In this document: piece by piece, positions 52,501 through 63,807 of the stretch
Position numbering within the stretch: position 1 is the first letter of the stretch
Layout: each line of letters opens with the position of its first letter
Assembly: GCF_039555335.1 (NCBI RefSeq)
Contig: NC_092637.1
Span: 43,540,990-43,604,989, forward strand
Length of the DNA: 64,000 bases
Direction: 5' to 3'
DNA from: Amphiura filiformis
Taxonomy: Eukaryota; Echinodermata; Ophiuroidea; Amphilepidida; Amphiuridae
Translations under genes and position numbers: made by a program
Notes under the pieces: model-generated
Databases searched by the model: none
Told to the model about the DNA's origin: nothing
What the model saw: only the letters and a program-made list of their open reading frames with translations

Positions 52501-55500
52501 ATTTTAGCAGATAATCAGGAAGTTTTATGAAATGAAGAATAAATTGAGACATAATCATGATAATTGGGATTTCTGTTTTGTCCTAATTTTCAAAATTTTG
52601 CTCTAAAATGCAATGTTTTTAATACTGTTTTTGGTGATTTTTTTTTTGGTGTGACAAATATTGCATTTTTATGTTCATTGTCCTTTTCTGAACGGCAAAC
52701 ATGATTTTGTTACTACTCGTTGCTTTTTCTTTTTAGTTGGTGCTTGAGAGGCACCACCGCGCATTTTAACCCCCGTTATAGCTAGGCCTACACCACAGGA
52801 ATCCCAAGTAAAGATTCTGATGTGTCGCATTACTCAATATTCCGTTTTTGTTATTGTAATTGTTGTTATCATGTTTTATTCTAAACTTTTTACGGAATAT
52901 CAAACACGTACCTGGGACACGTACAAAAGTCATAGGCCTATTATAGGCCTAAAGTAGGCCTAAAGCCACAATAAAGTTGTAAAATATTTTGTACCGCATA
53001 AAAAATGAATACAAAATACAACAAAAAAAATCAAAAAAATGTGTCTGTTGTTGTTTTCAATCAAATAAACGTGTAAAAAGTGGGGTAAAAGTTGTAATAG
53101 CCTATGTCTTGAATAAACTTCTTGTAAAACGGATAAAAAGTAGGCCTATATATAGGTTATGTTAAACGGGCAAAACACGGAGAGGTCACAAGAAAACTAA
53201 AAAACACGGAAATTGACATATAGCCTAACAAAACCGAATTTCAAAAGACAAAAGTAGAAAACGGAACACTTATGGCTTTAAATTAGATTGTGGTTTTACG
53301 ACCCTGTATGATGATGCAGTAGGCCTACCGTATATAGGCATCATGCTATAAAGAGCGTTTTAAAACACTGCATGAAAACTTCACGAAAAATGCTTTAAAG
53401 CCGTTTACCTTTTAAAGTATGCAGAAAACATTATAAACGTAAAAGTTGAAAGCCAGACAACATTGCAAATAAAATGGCATTCCGGCCAAAACATCATTCG
53501 CAAAAAGTGTTGTAAAACCAAAAGCTTTTATCGCAATCATGGCATATGGTAGACCTAATAGGCCTACTAATGGAAATGTAGTTAAAATGGGTTATGAAAA
53601 AAGCACGAATTTGCGTTTTCGATTATATTTCTCGTTTGAAATTATTTAGCATTAAAACATTCACGAAAATGCTTTCATAAACGCGTGCTCGCTATGCCGA
53701 TTTCAAATATCGACATTTTTGACATGGAGTTGTAGGCCTATGCCTAGATGGTCGATATGATGTATTGAAATGCCAACATTGCGTTAACGGTCAATCAGGA
53801 GTAGAGAACGTTTGAAAACGAATCTTAAATCCGTGTTTTAATAACACTTTGAAACATTATTCAGGGCCTTAGGTATCTAATATAGGCCTACCGGTAGTAA
53901 CTGCTTGCCTATTTTGATGGTCTTCAAAATTAAGACGAGACTGAACGACCGCAGAGGCCCCCGGACCAAGGCTGGGACTGCATAAAATATAATAGGCCTA
54001 TATTCTTGTCCAACTAGGCCTACACCAACTTGGTAATGAATGGATGAATGAATGAATGATAAATGAATGAATGAATGAATGAATGAATGAATGAATGAAA
54101 TAAAACAAATTTTTAAACATAAAATAATAAGCCTAATGATGTATACGTGCTAAGTCTAGCCTACTAGCAAAATATTTAGGGCCTACGTTTTCTATCGTAT
54201 CTACTAGATTGCATCATCATTACAGGGCTTCTTACTGGTAACTACTTCTTACAGATAAATTTCATCTTTTCAAGTTCAGAATGAAACTTGAAAAACAAAA
54301 CAAAAACAAACAAAATATTCACTATTATGTTCATAATTATTAAAAAAAAGACTATAATTTATACCACTACCAGCACTTTTTTTGGCGAAATTTATCGAGT
54401 AGGCCTACTGATTCTGGGACGGGGACGGTGGTGGTCTGTCGGCCCGCAGTTTCGCAATGCAATGGTGCAAGCTTTACCTATACCTTGGAAGAGATCAATA
54501 CGATAAAATACGGTAGTGATCGCGATTGGCGACTCCAGCGCCTCAATCAGCAATCACCTCGCCCATTCAGTTTACCATGTGTGCGTGTCTTTGCTAGCTG
54601 TACGCCGCAGTACGCGTTACGAGAACGCGATATATTGCGGGAAAACAATGATTTATTTGCTTTTGCATTTTGACGAATTTTTAATGAAAAAGGGTCTTTA
54701 AAATAGCTTTTCTTATGGTTTAAATTTTAAGATTTCTTTAAAATCAATTAATGACAAGATAAAATACGGTTTGAAGATGGCATTAGTGATGACCATTTTG
54801 GCCATGTAACACTTCAGTGATCCTGTGTGCCTCCTTAAACAACTGTGTAATACGGTGATCAAGGTACTCAGAATCTGCAGTTACAAACATTTGTTAGCAA
54901 TCAGATATTCCTTTGTGGAAGATTAAAGTCTACCAGATGGGGTGTATGGATTATAACAAGAAAAGCACATTATTATGATTCAAGCAGATGAAATAATATG
55001 GTCATATCTTTCAAAAATAAATCAATTCTATTTTCCGAGTGTGAGATTTTTTTTGGTATTTCACAGAGGTGAATCTGTTTTGGGCTTCTCATCAAGTTCA
55101 TCACAGTTCTGAGGAATTTAATCTCTCTACAGCTTTAAGACAGCCACTGTTTGAAAATAAATGGGTAAGTAATATGACCATTAGAATATTGCAATGTCTG
55201 TAAAATGTGCGTGTGTGTGTTGGGGGTGGGTGGGGGTGTGTGGGGGTGGAGGGGGGGGGGGGGGGGGTGGGGGTGTATGGGTTTAAAAAATTAATAATTT
55301 AGATGGGGGTCATAAAATTGTATTCGTCCGTAGAAGTAGCGATGTAACAGGGTTAATTACTATAGCAATGGGTTTACCCTATTTGTAAATGCATTACCCT
55401 GCACTATAAGCAGGTTGCACCCATCACCTGTGTATGTGTGCAATCATAGATTGAATTCCGCTCTTTTCAAGCACACTCGTAGACATGAGAGTTAAGCATA

Positions 55501-58500
55501 CTGCTTTAACGTTGATTATGTTAACGTTGCTCAATGACAGCTTTTTGTTTGTTTTTGAAAATATTTGACTGCTCCAGATGTTTTATGCCGCATTAGCTCT
55601 AGCCATTCCTCCTTCAGCTATATATGTGCATATGCAGTTCAACACAATCTACCAGTTCTGGATCCATACAAGGGTATGTACATCCCAGCAAACACAAAAA
55701 CGTTTTAAAAATGTTTTAAATAAGTTATATTTTGGCTTTTGGTTTAGGTAAAAACGTTTTGATAACATTAAAATGTCGGGTTATATAAAGGTCATAATAA
55801 CGTTTTAACGTTTTGTATGAAAACACACTAAAACAATATTTTTAAATGTTTTCAAAAAATGTTATTGTAAACTATCTTTGCAAACATTTTTGCCAAATAT
55901 TGTGTCAATACTTAAATAACATTATGTTAAAATATTTGACCCCAGCAAACACAGAAATGTTCTTAAAATATTTTTTTAAAACCTTTTAATAACATTTAAA
56001 TGTCGGGTTATATAATGGTCATGAAAACGTTTTTAAAACGTTATTGAAAATATTTTGGGCAAAAAATTTTTTTAACCCTAAAATAACATTTTGTTTAGAA
56101 TGTTTTGTATCAAGTTTTCAAGAATGTTTATGGAATGTTATTAAAACGTTTTTATACCCTTTATATAACCCGACATTTAAACGTTTTCTGTAAAACATTT
56201 TTGTTAGCTGAGCAGTAAGGCGCCCGGTTTTATCGCCGCGTTCAGTGGCGTACCGTGGCCGCCCCAACCCCGGGGGGCTGAAGAAGAAACAATTTTGCCG
56301 CCCCTTCCTTAACAGCCCGAAAAGGTTGACCCAATTTTTTCACGGTCGTTTGAAAAGTGAAGAGCAAAAAAAAAAAAAAAAAAAACGGTTTTAGGCGCTA
56401 GCGCCCTAAAAGCAACCTATTTTCAAAATTTTTAATGCTTTTTCAATTTTTTGCGCACTTTTTTATTTGCTAATTCGTTTTGCCGCCCCCTTCGTTTTTG
56501 CCGCCCCTGTTTTTGCCGCCCCTTCTTCTTCCGCCGCCCCTTCGTTTTTGCCGCCCCTACTTTTACCCCGGGGGCTGGCGCCCCAAAGCCCCCCCAAAAT
56601 ACGCGCATGGCGTTCATCAACTCACATCATCACGACACTTGTAAACTAACCGTGCTCGAGTTTTATTGACAGATGACGTCAGACGCAAACTAGTCTTTTT
56701 TTTTATCTCTGTCTTCCAGTATAATATGTGCATTTGAACTTTGAAATCTAAGTTTTCTAATGTAAAAGTGGCCAACTTTCGAAACCCCCATGTTAATTAT
56801 AATTGGTCTCACCAACAAATAACAAAGGGGTTTTATACCCTTTATATAACTCGACATTTAAACGTTTTCTGTAAAACTTTTTTGTTAGCTGAGCAGTAGA
56901 TTATCAAAAAATGTTTTTTTAAGGTTATGAAAACGTTTTATATTCTTAATATACCCTTTATATAACCCGACATTTAAACGTTTTCTGACAACCTCTTATA
57001 ATCTTTTGCGAATGATGTCGAAAACGTTTTGTGTTTGCTAGGATGTGTACCATTTCAGTGTTTGCCAACCTTAATTGCGTCCCTGATCAGGAAAAAAACA
57101 CCTCCTGATGTGTGCATTTGACCTGTGAGTCCCTAGTCAGGAAAAACGTCCTATAATTGAAGACAGAGATAAAAAGACTAGTTTGCGTCTGACGTCACTG
57201 TTAATCAAATTCCCTACGATCCTTGATTGGTTAACAGCGCGTAAAAGGAAGGTCGATTTATCTGGAACCGATCGGGGAAAACTTTTCTAGGTATTGTTGA
57301 CATGGCAAAAGAAAGTTTTGAGATGGTTTGTATGTTTGAAGGTGCAAATTTAACAACAAGGCGCCCGGTTTTATCGCCGCGTTCATCAACTCACATCATC
57401 ACGACACTTGTAAACTAACCGTGCTCGAGTTTTATTGACAGATGACGTCAGACACAAACTAGTCTTTTTTTTATCTCTGTCTTCCAGTATAATATGTGCA
57501 TTTGAACTTTGAAATCTAAATTTTCTACTGTAAAAGTTGCCCACTTTCGAAACCCCCATGTTCATTTTTGGTCTCACCAACAAATAATGTTTAAACACTG
57601 AACGCAGTTTGAATAATATTGAGGAATATTAAAACAACAAAATGTAACGATAACGTCTGCAAGAACTTCAGGGACAAACAGTCTAGACGGTAATGTTGAA
57701 AAATTCAGATAGGATTTGATTAAATCTGGGCAATTTTTTGCAGATAGGAGATTTTGTACATAGGAGTGGGTTTTCCTTTTAGGATCCTTTGAAACTTTAC
57801 GCATCACCTTTAGGAAATGACACTATTATAGACTTTTTCAAATTAAGATAGGAACAGATCGGAAAACCGCAGTATTATTCAGTAACAAGCAGTCTAGACG
57901 GTAATGTTGACAAATTGGATTTGATTTAAACTGGGAATTTTTTTGCAGATAGGAGGTTTTGATTCAAAGGTCAAATGTACATAGGAGTGGGTTTTCCAAG
58001 AGAGGATACATTTTCCTTTTAGGATCCTTTAAAACTTTACGCATCACCTCATTACAGGAAATGACACTCCTATAGACCTTTTCAAATCAAGATCGGAAAA
58101 GATCGGAAAACCGCAGTATTTATTCAGTAATCTAGGGGGTTAAATTGGTGCACAATGAATCAAGCGGAATCACGTACCCTTTTCAATAATATTTAGCCAA
58201 AATCAACATGAGTCATCACAGAGTAATATTTTCTAAAGGTATTGAACTAACATTTCCACTATTTGGTACTTCACAATGTGAAGAAAGAAAAATGCAAATG
58301 TTTGTCGTCTGCGGCACATTTGATTTGGTCTTCGTGTGGTCTTCGCAATTAAATTGTAAGTTGCTATCCATGTGTCATCGGTTGCTATTACTAGCACGAT
58401 ACCATGCCGAATTCGACAGTCTTGCTCGATAAGTAAGTAACACGGCATTTGTAATGCGCAAAAATGCCAGAGGATACAAAGTGCAGAAACACAGAAAAAC

Positions 58501-61500
58501 AAAAACGAAACAAACAAAAGCAACATCATAAGAATAGGTATGTTAAGGGATTTGAACCACGCCGCGCCGGTGACAGTTTGGGCACTACGGATATTTAGGG
58601 GGATTGAGTTCCCTTTGTAAGGAGCAGCCACTGAAAAGGTCCTGTCCCCGGCACCCTTGTTCGTCCTGGGTACACGAAGATTAAGACCTTGGTTTGAACG
58701 TGTGGTGGCTGAGCCCTCATGAGGACGTTCAAAAATCAGACACTCATTGATATACCGGGAACACAGCCCATTCAGTGACTACTTGTATATATTAAAGAAG
58801 TAATAAAAAATAGGAATATACTTTTATTTTACCCTCATTTTGCGTGAAAACAGTAATGAGTTTCAAACATTTCTTTAGAGAAGTAATTCATTGGTAGAGC
58901 ACCAGCGTAGTCACCTTCGGAGCCTTATTTCACCCTAATATTGATGAGCACTCCATTATAATGCCTCTTTGAAGGTGTCTCGGGAAGTATTTCTGGACCT
59001 GCATATCTCCTTGTCGTGGGTAGACATCAAACAATTATGATCATAAATAAACAGTCTTTTGATAGTGTAGTATATTACCTATCTTTTGTGCCAGGTCATC
59101 AAGTCTCTAGGCCCACTAGAGTATATCTTGAATACGCCTAGTCACCATCGAGTACATCATGGTAAGCATATATTTACAGAAATGTACATGTTTTGTATTT
59201 AACAATAAATTATTCCACCAAACATGCCTAAAGAGACACCACTTTTTAAGAGCATTCAAACAATACTATAAATGTTGAAAGACCTTGAAGTTTTGTTCCT
59301 ATAAAGGCAATATAGAAAGGAAAATGTATTGTGTATTTATTCCAATTGCATTCAGAAGGTACCCTGTCTGAATATTTTACCACATACTTTCCCAGGTAAA
59401 GTTAATTAATCTATTAAATTAAGTTAAAATACCAATCAAACATCCTGAAAGCTTGAAAATGCTATAAAAAGTGCATTGTCAACGTTCCCAATATCTGGGT
59501 CGATCGGGCCCGGAGAACAAGGTTTTTTATTTAGTCGTCTGATTCAGAAAGTTTGTTTCTTTCTACAGGTCGTAACCGTTACTGCATTGACAAAAATTAT
59601 GGTGGTACATTGATAATATGGGACAGATTGTTTGGTAAGGCTAAATAACACGTTGTTTGATGGAATCATTTATTAGTTTTTTCAAACAAAACATCATGTA
59701 AAACCAAATTTTAAGCCTGAACAGCTAAATGTGATATCATGCTAATGTATACAGATGCTTTTGAGTCATTCTCAACTTTAATTTCCCTTCTTTTACAAAA
59801 TTATTCACTTTTGTAGCATTTGTTATAGCTTTTTTGGTATAAAATGTGGTGGAAATTAGTTACTGGAGATTACTCTTTCAAGCTTTTAATACAAACAACT
59901 CCTTTTAGTGTTTGATAAAATATGTTTATAAAATTTCCTTGTGCTTGTTTCACCTATTCCAGCTGTTTTAGTGGCAGTTTTAATCACCTACCCTTGCAAA
60001 TAAAGAAATATAGGATAAATAGCGCCACCTATAGTCTGCATTTAGTTAACAATGAAGCTAATTCTATATACATCAAACAAAAGTGATAAAATAAGAAAGC
60101 CTGAAATATAAAAGAAATAATAGATCGCTTCTAACTATCTTGTCAATCAAAATCCCCATGGCCAGTGGGTAATAGGGGACAAATTACAAAAGTGCTCAGA
60201 TTATTTCCCGAAGGTTACACGGCAAAGTAGGAAATTGCCATTACACTTATTGCCTATTGCATTGACCATTACCGATTTTGCGATGAAGCTCCCTAGATTA
60301 TGTGAAACCTATAATAATGAATTAGAGATGAACGAGTTGCGAACATTGTTCCGTTATTTGACTTTGTGTATGCTTATTTATGCAGGTACCTTTGCAGCTG
60401 AGCAAGGTGAAGAAGTTGTTTATGGTCTCGTGCATCCTATACAGACATATGACCCCATTAGTCATCAGGTACAAAAATCATTACAAAGTCATTACAATTG
60501 ATGATCAATTTGAAAGAAATAGCTCACTTTATATAACGATTCTTAAATGTGGGTTACCTGATTGACAGATTCAGATTGGTATCAGGTGAAAGCTTATATT
60601 TTTTTTAATTACAAATTGAACTCAGGTGTGCCAAATCGGTATATTTCAGAGGAAATCATCAAACAACTGTTGAATTACACAGCAAACACAAAAGTGTTTT
60701 TAAAACGTTTTAATAATACATAAATATCGGGTTAAATAAAGATCACGAATACGTTTTTAAAACGTTATTTAGGGGTTCATTTATTTATTTTCATGACTAA
60801 ACGATTCTTTATACCCGGTTGCGGCCCGAGGGCATGAACAATCGAATAGTCATGAAAATATATGAATAAACCCCGTTCATAATACCAGGACATTTTTGAT
60901 TCTTATTTCATCAAAATAATAACAAAGAATTACAAGGAACAGTATTTAAAAAAAACATGATTTTCCTTGCATTTTCCCTACCCGGCGATCGCACATCCGG
61001 GACACCGGGCATGAACGTTGGTTATGCGCGGCTTTCGACCAATCACGCGCGCACTTACTTAGCGTAAATGTAAATATATTGTCAACAGTTGAATAACATT
61101 ATGCATATGTTAGAATGTTTTGCATCACGTTATCAAAAATACTTTAAGAATGTTATTAACACGTTTTATACCCTTTAACCCGACATTTAAAACCTTATCT
61201 GTAAAACGTTGTGTGTTTGCTGCAGGGTAGTCTCGAATGTGGTATACCACGTTTTGGACTGATTCGATTTGTTTGATGATATCTTCGGAAACACACCGAT
61301 TTGGAATCCTAAGTTATGTTAATGAGAAAAATAAGTTGACCCATTCCATGTCAACTCCAGGGATGTGCACCGCAGCACCTCTTCAATTTTTTTCTTTTCT
61401 GTGTGGTGGTAGATATTGATGAGAAAGTAAAATTCGAAAATTTGAGCTTCATACTCCATTTCGTTTTCCCGTGGCATCAATTTGAAATTTAGGGGTCAGC

Positions 61501-63807
61501 GTAAAAATGTGTCGCAACGCCAAAGACAACGTTTGGAGGTCCATAAATGTATTAAGGGAACCATTTACAACTTTGAAAAGTATGTATTCTGGGGTACTTA
61601 TTTGTGTAGAATTCAAATCTGGCATCAGAAAACTTGTAACTCCTTTACTTTAAAAGATATAGGGCCCTCAAAATGCAACTTCGTCCATCCAGGACCAACT
61701 TTGGTTAAGAGGTCAAAACTCCAAAAGCAAAAAAAACAGTAAAATTTTTTGTCCATTTTTTGCCAGTCAGAGCCCTTTGGTAGGACATTACTCTTATCCA
61801 ATATTGAGCCTATTAGAATATTTTTAGCTGAGATATTACCCATGCAAAACCCCAATTGTAATTTTGTGTACATTTTGACCCCCTGAAAACCAATGTCAGA
61901 CATTTTGCCCCACCATCAGGTACTTCAGCTTCAACACATCAGTAAGGTTTGCATTCTCCATAGAGTTGTACACATTTTGATTTATGTAATGAAGATATGT
62001 CCTTGGACAACATTTCTGAAAGTTGTAATTGGCTTTGGGACTCGATGGACCTCCAAACATCAGTAAGGTTTGCGTTCTCCATGGACACATTTTTACGCTT
62101 GATTCTAAATTTCAAATTGATGCCATGTACAACTGAAATGCCACGGGAGTATGAAGCTCAAATTTCGGGATTTTACTTTCTCATCAATATCTACCACCAC
62201 ACAGAAAAAGAAAAAAATTGAAGAGGTGCTGCGGTGCACATCCCTGAGTTGACATGGAATGGGCCAGTTCTTTTATTTGATATCAATACATGCTTTATAT
62301 GATGATTATCGCTAATCAAAATACTGTTACATGTTCTTTTTGCATGAATGGTTGAAAAGGATGACATTTTATGTCATACGTAAGTTTAAAAGAATTTGAT
62401 TTTCCAAATATATCGGATCACTTTCCTTGAAAATATGAGCACGTACCTAATTTTGAAAAAGGCGCTATAACTGGTGATAATGGCAATAATTATATCCGTA
62501 TGTTTCATGTAACACCTATTTGCTATCATATCCATGGAATTGCCACACATTGTGATTCACTTTATAGTCTCCTGCGCCACTGAATTGATTTTGCTCGCAG
62601 ATTCTGAGTGGCAGTGGCGGCGGAAGTAGCATTGAAATTTAGGGAGGAGGCATATTTGGTTCCGATTTCACTGGATAAATTCAATTCAATTAGCCTTTAC
62701 GAGATATGGCGTACATAATAGGAGGGCAGTCTTCAATGTCGGTAAAACCCAGCAAATTCAAAGAACTGGCGCGCGGCGGAGGATGCTGACTATTCACGGT
62801 GCCGTTCATACCGTACAAAGAAGGTTGGTTTATACCATTTGCTTTTTTTCTTTAGTTGTGTCATTTGCCGTGGATATGGCAACAATTCTGGTTGCAACAG
62901 GGTATCGTCAACAAGTTATGCATCATTTTTAAAGGTCCTGGATGGGAACCTGGGAAACCAAGGCTTGGAGATATACAAGATATACCAGATGTAAGTAGAT
63001 TGATGAGTCAAAAAATAAGGGTGCAATAAAATCTGAGAGAATGTTGCTTTAACAAATGTAGAAAATGTCAACAAAATTAAAAAACATCGGGTAATAAACA
63101 ATCTAATATAAAACATCTTCAAAAAAGTTCATGTTGAATGTACACTGTAGCAATTATAATATTGACATTTATATAGCGTCTTTTACGTGTATAAAAGCGA
63201 TTTACATAATTTTATTCCGCTGTCATTAGAATATGTCAGCTGCCATACAATGCCCAAGGCATGCTCATACTCATGCTCATGCTGTTAGGCGGCGCTCAAT
63301 GGACATTATTCCTAACAGCTCTTCATTTCACCCCTAGGTAGAGATGAGCAATTGAGGTAAAGCGCCTTGCCCAAGTGCACAACACTTTTTTATCGCGTCT
63401 GACTGTACTTTTACAAGGCAAAAAGCAATATTTCTAGACATTGTTGACATGGTGCCTTCGCGAAAGAAAGTTTCCTACTATAAAGACCTAACTTTTGAGA
63501 TGGTTTGTGTGTTTGAAGGTGCAAAATTAACAATAAGGCGCCCGGTTATACCGCCGCGTTCAGCAAGTCATCATCACGACACTTGTAAACAAACCGTGGT
63601 CGAGTTTGATTGACAGATGACGTCAGACGCGATAAAATCTTTTTATCTCTGTCTTTGATAATATTAAACAAACTATTTTCATATTTGCAGATTAAGTATC
63701 CGATGCCAAAGTATCGGACACAGATTCCTGTTTGGTGTCAGGTTTATGTGGCCATACACTTTTTACTGAACATCATGGTCATGGATATGTATACCAGCAA
63801 ATATGAG
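46909..63807 (+). CDS. AGMO: Alkylglycerol monooxygenase, ten coding exons, 3' incomplete
   Basis: Exons: 46909-47025 (acceptor at 46899), 48579-48712, 49572-49723, 55067-55164, 55578-55673, 59095-59161, 59569-59634, 60386-60468, 62856-62990, 63691-63807. All have GT-AG borders and the phases agree, giving 355 residues of an enzyme usually near 445; the last exons lie beyond the window. AGMO is an ER membrane, diiron, tetrahydrobiopterin-dependent enzyme that splits ether bonds of alkylglycerols. Visible evidence: the fatty-acid-hydroxylase histidine boxes H130-x3-H134 (HRLAH), H143-x2-HH (HQVHH) and H217-x2-HH (HRVHH), the stretch LPWDSPWTW, and NRYCIDKNYGG with LIIWDRLFG, all near identical to the vertebrate enzyme as I recall it. 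Several hydrophobic segments precede and follow the boxes. Introns are full of mobile elements. Confidence 0.95.
47191..47550 (-). mobile_element. tRNA-derived SINE in AGMO intron 1
   Basis: On the minus strand the head reads GTTAGCTCAATCGTTAAGGC (A box) and GCGGGTTCGAACCCTGGCGG (B box), spaced as in a tRNA. The 5' acceptor arm does not pair with the 3' side, so it is not a working tRNA gene. A body of about 270 bp follows, ending in GTGCGTAGCGCACTATAAAT. Confidence 0.75.
47905..48055 (+). repeat. Tandem repeat of TTCGGTGAGAGCAAAATGTAA
   Basis: Three imperfect units of about 60 bp with GGTGAGAGCA, AATGTAAAAAA and TATGGGGTCA words. Confidence 0.7.
48849..49074. mobile_element. MITE with 9-bp target duplication
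   Basis: CACTCCCATTGTGGCCTGTA with CACCATCCGC at the left is mirrored at the right (GCGGATGGTG, TACAGGCCACAATGGGAGTG). CTTATTTAC stands on both sides, a 9-bp duplication as made by Mutator-like elements. In AGMO intron 2. Confidence 0.85.
49399..49547 (+). repeat. (GAT)n / (GAC)n microsatellite
   Basis: About 50 GAT/GAC triplets end 24 bp before the acceptor of AGMO exon 3. All three frames are open through it, giving poly-Asp, poly-Met or poly-His readings that are not genes. Confidence 0.95.
50052..50742. mobile_element. AACGTTTT palindromic element, copies 4 and 5 in tandem
   Basis: Starts CAGCAATAACAAAACGTTTT and ends AAAACGTTTTTGTGTTTGCT. An internal TTTCTGTGTTTGCTGGG at about 50465 marks the junction of two units. 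GGGTTATATAAAGGGTATA and CATGACCTTTATATAACCCG pair across the arms. Confidence 0.8.
51466..51722. mobile_element. Nested inverted-repeat element
   Basis: ATTGTGACATGATCTGGTCC with ATGGGGGCCAAAGG is mirrored by CCTTTGGCCCCCAT and GGACCAGATCATGTCACAAT. Arms about 50 bp, inside the 3.6-kb element. Confidence 0.85.
54037..54098 (+). repeat. (GAAT)n microsatellite
   Basis: About 14 GAAT/AATG units, one broken by a GATAA. Confidence 0.9.
55211..55278 (+). repeat. G-rich and (GT)n tract in AGMO intron 4
   Basis: Runs of 3 to 18 G separated by single T or A follow a short GT repeat, 47 bp after the exon 4 donor. The plus strand, and thus the transcript, could form a G-quadruplex. Confidence 0.85.
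55685..56218. mobile_element. AACGTTTT palindromic element, copies 6 and 7
   Basis: Starts CAGCAAACACAAAAACGTTT just 11 bp after the AGMO exon 5 donor; a second unit starts CCAGCAAACACAGAAATG at about 55942. Landmarks as in the other copies. Confidence 0.8.
56218..56715 (+). mobile_element. Family B MITE copy split by an insertion
   Basis: AGGCGCCCGGTTTTATCGCC-GCGTTCA is interrupted at 56244 and resumes at 56610 with GCGTTCATCAACTCACATCA and TTGACAGATGACGTCAGACG. Confidence 0.75.
56245..56609. mobile_element. Inserted GCCGCCCCT repeat element
   Basis: GCGTTCA (7 bp, perhaps 8) stands on both sides, at 56238-56244 and 56611-56617, as a target duplication. Inside are six TTTTGCCGCCCCTTC-like units and CCCCGGGGG blocks near both ends. 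The start GTGGCGTACCGTGGC recalls hAT-type ends. Confidence 0.7.
56825..57050. mobile_element. AACGTTTT palindromic element, partial copy 8
   Basis: Contains TTTATATAACTCGACATTTA, GAACGATGTCG-type words and ends AAAACGTTTTGTGTTTGCTA. Confidence 0.75.
57147..57200 (-). mobile_element. Family B MITE fragment, inverted
   Basis: GACAGAGATAAAAAGACTAG and GCGTCTGACGTCA are the complement of the family B core and face the copy at 57359, so the two may be the arms of one larger fold-back. Confidence 0.6.
57359..57495 (+). mobile_element. Family B MITE copy
   Basis: Uninterrupted: GGCGCCCGGTTTTATCGCCG, CATCATCACGACACTTGTAA, CCGTGCTCGAGTTTTATTGA, CAGATGACGTCAGACACAAA and CTGTCTTCCAGTATAATATG follow in order. 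Confidence 0.8.
57660..58128 (+). repeat. Two-copy tandem duplication, about 210-240 bp each
   Basis: CAGTCTAGACGGTAATGTTG, TTTGCAGATAGGAG, ACATAGGAGTGGGTTTTCC and GATCGGAAAACCGCAGTAT occur in the same order from 57678 and from 57889. The second copy has about 30 extra bases. Confidence 0.85.
58540..58745 (-). mobile_element. LINE ORF2 C-terminal fragment
   Basis: Minus-strand translation gives LRVPRTNKGAGDRTFSVAAP, then NSIPLNIRSAQ and FKSL. This is the end of CR1/L2/Jockey-type reverse transcriptase ORFs (pattern GDRxFSxAAP, N-LP-IR). The longer minus-strand ORF at 58233-58631 starts in it and is not a separate gene. Confidence 0.75.
58746..60385. other. AGMO introns 5-7, no other gene
   Basis: Apart from AGMO exons 6 and 7 no coding region or complete element is seen. 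Confidence 0.5.
60678..60765. mobile_element. AACGTTTT palindromic element, fragment
   Basis: Starts ACAGCAAACACAAAAGTG and continues with AAATATCGGGTTAAATAAAG. A further fragment (61130-61222) ends AAAACGTTGTGTGTTTGCTG; both may belong to one element split by other insertions. Confidence 0.65.
60774..60885. mobile_element. Short fold-back
   Basis: GGGGTTCATTTATTTATTTT with CATGACTAAACGATTC is mirrored by GAATAGTCATGAAAATATAT and GAATAAACCCC. Confidence 0.75.
61075..61225. mobile_element. AACGTTTT palindromic element, right-hand fragment
   Basis: CCCTTTAACCCGACATTTAA and TGTGTTTGCTG end the copy. It lies in AGMO intron 8. Confidence 0.6.
61333..62268. mobile_element. Large fold-back element, about 935 bp
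   Basis: TTGACCCATTCCATGTCAAC, GGGATGTGCACCGCAGCACC and GTGTGGTGGTAGATATTGAT in the left arm are mirrored in the right arm (62110-62268). Arms exceed 140 bp. The ORFs inside are by-products. Confidence 0.85.
62269..62855. other. AGMO intron 8, rest
   Basis: No gene or complete repeat recognised. Confidence 0.4.
63150..63395. mobile_element. Dispersed repeat with TTTATATAGCG / AAAGCGCCTTGCCCAAG
   Basis: ATTGACATTTATATAGCGTC opens and GGTAAAGCGCCTTGCCCAAG closes the unit, words I know from many marine-invertebrate repeats. In AGMO intron 9. Confidence 0.55.
63537..63655 (+). mobile_element. Family B MITE copy before AGMO exon 10
   Basis: AAGGCGCCCGGTTATACCGC, CATCATCACGACACTTGTAA and TTGACAGATGACGTCAGACG in order; ends about 35 bp before the exon 10 acceptor. 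Confidence 0.8.

Larger units (their letters stand above)
51213..54838. mobile_element. TTAA-flanked non-autonomous element, 3.6 kb
   Basis: TTAAGGTGGCACACAGGATC at 51213 is mirrored by GATCCTGTGTGCCTCCTTAA ending at 54838, with TTAA at both borders. No transposase ORF is visible; the interior is AT-rich, dense in TAGGCCTA words, and has a GC-rich island near 52.25-52.34 kb. It fills most of AGMO intron 3. piggyBac-type mobilisation is likely from the TTAA, though the terminal bases are not a signature I know. Confidence 0.75.

Noticed and set aside
58233..58631. 132-aa membrane protein
   Set aside because: Its N-terminal part is the tail of a LINE reverse transcriptase ORF; the rest is read-through into AT-rich DNA.
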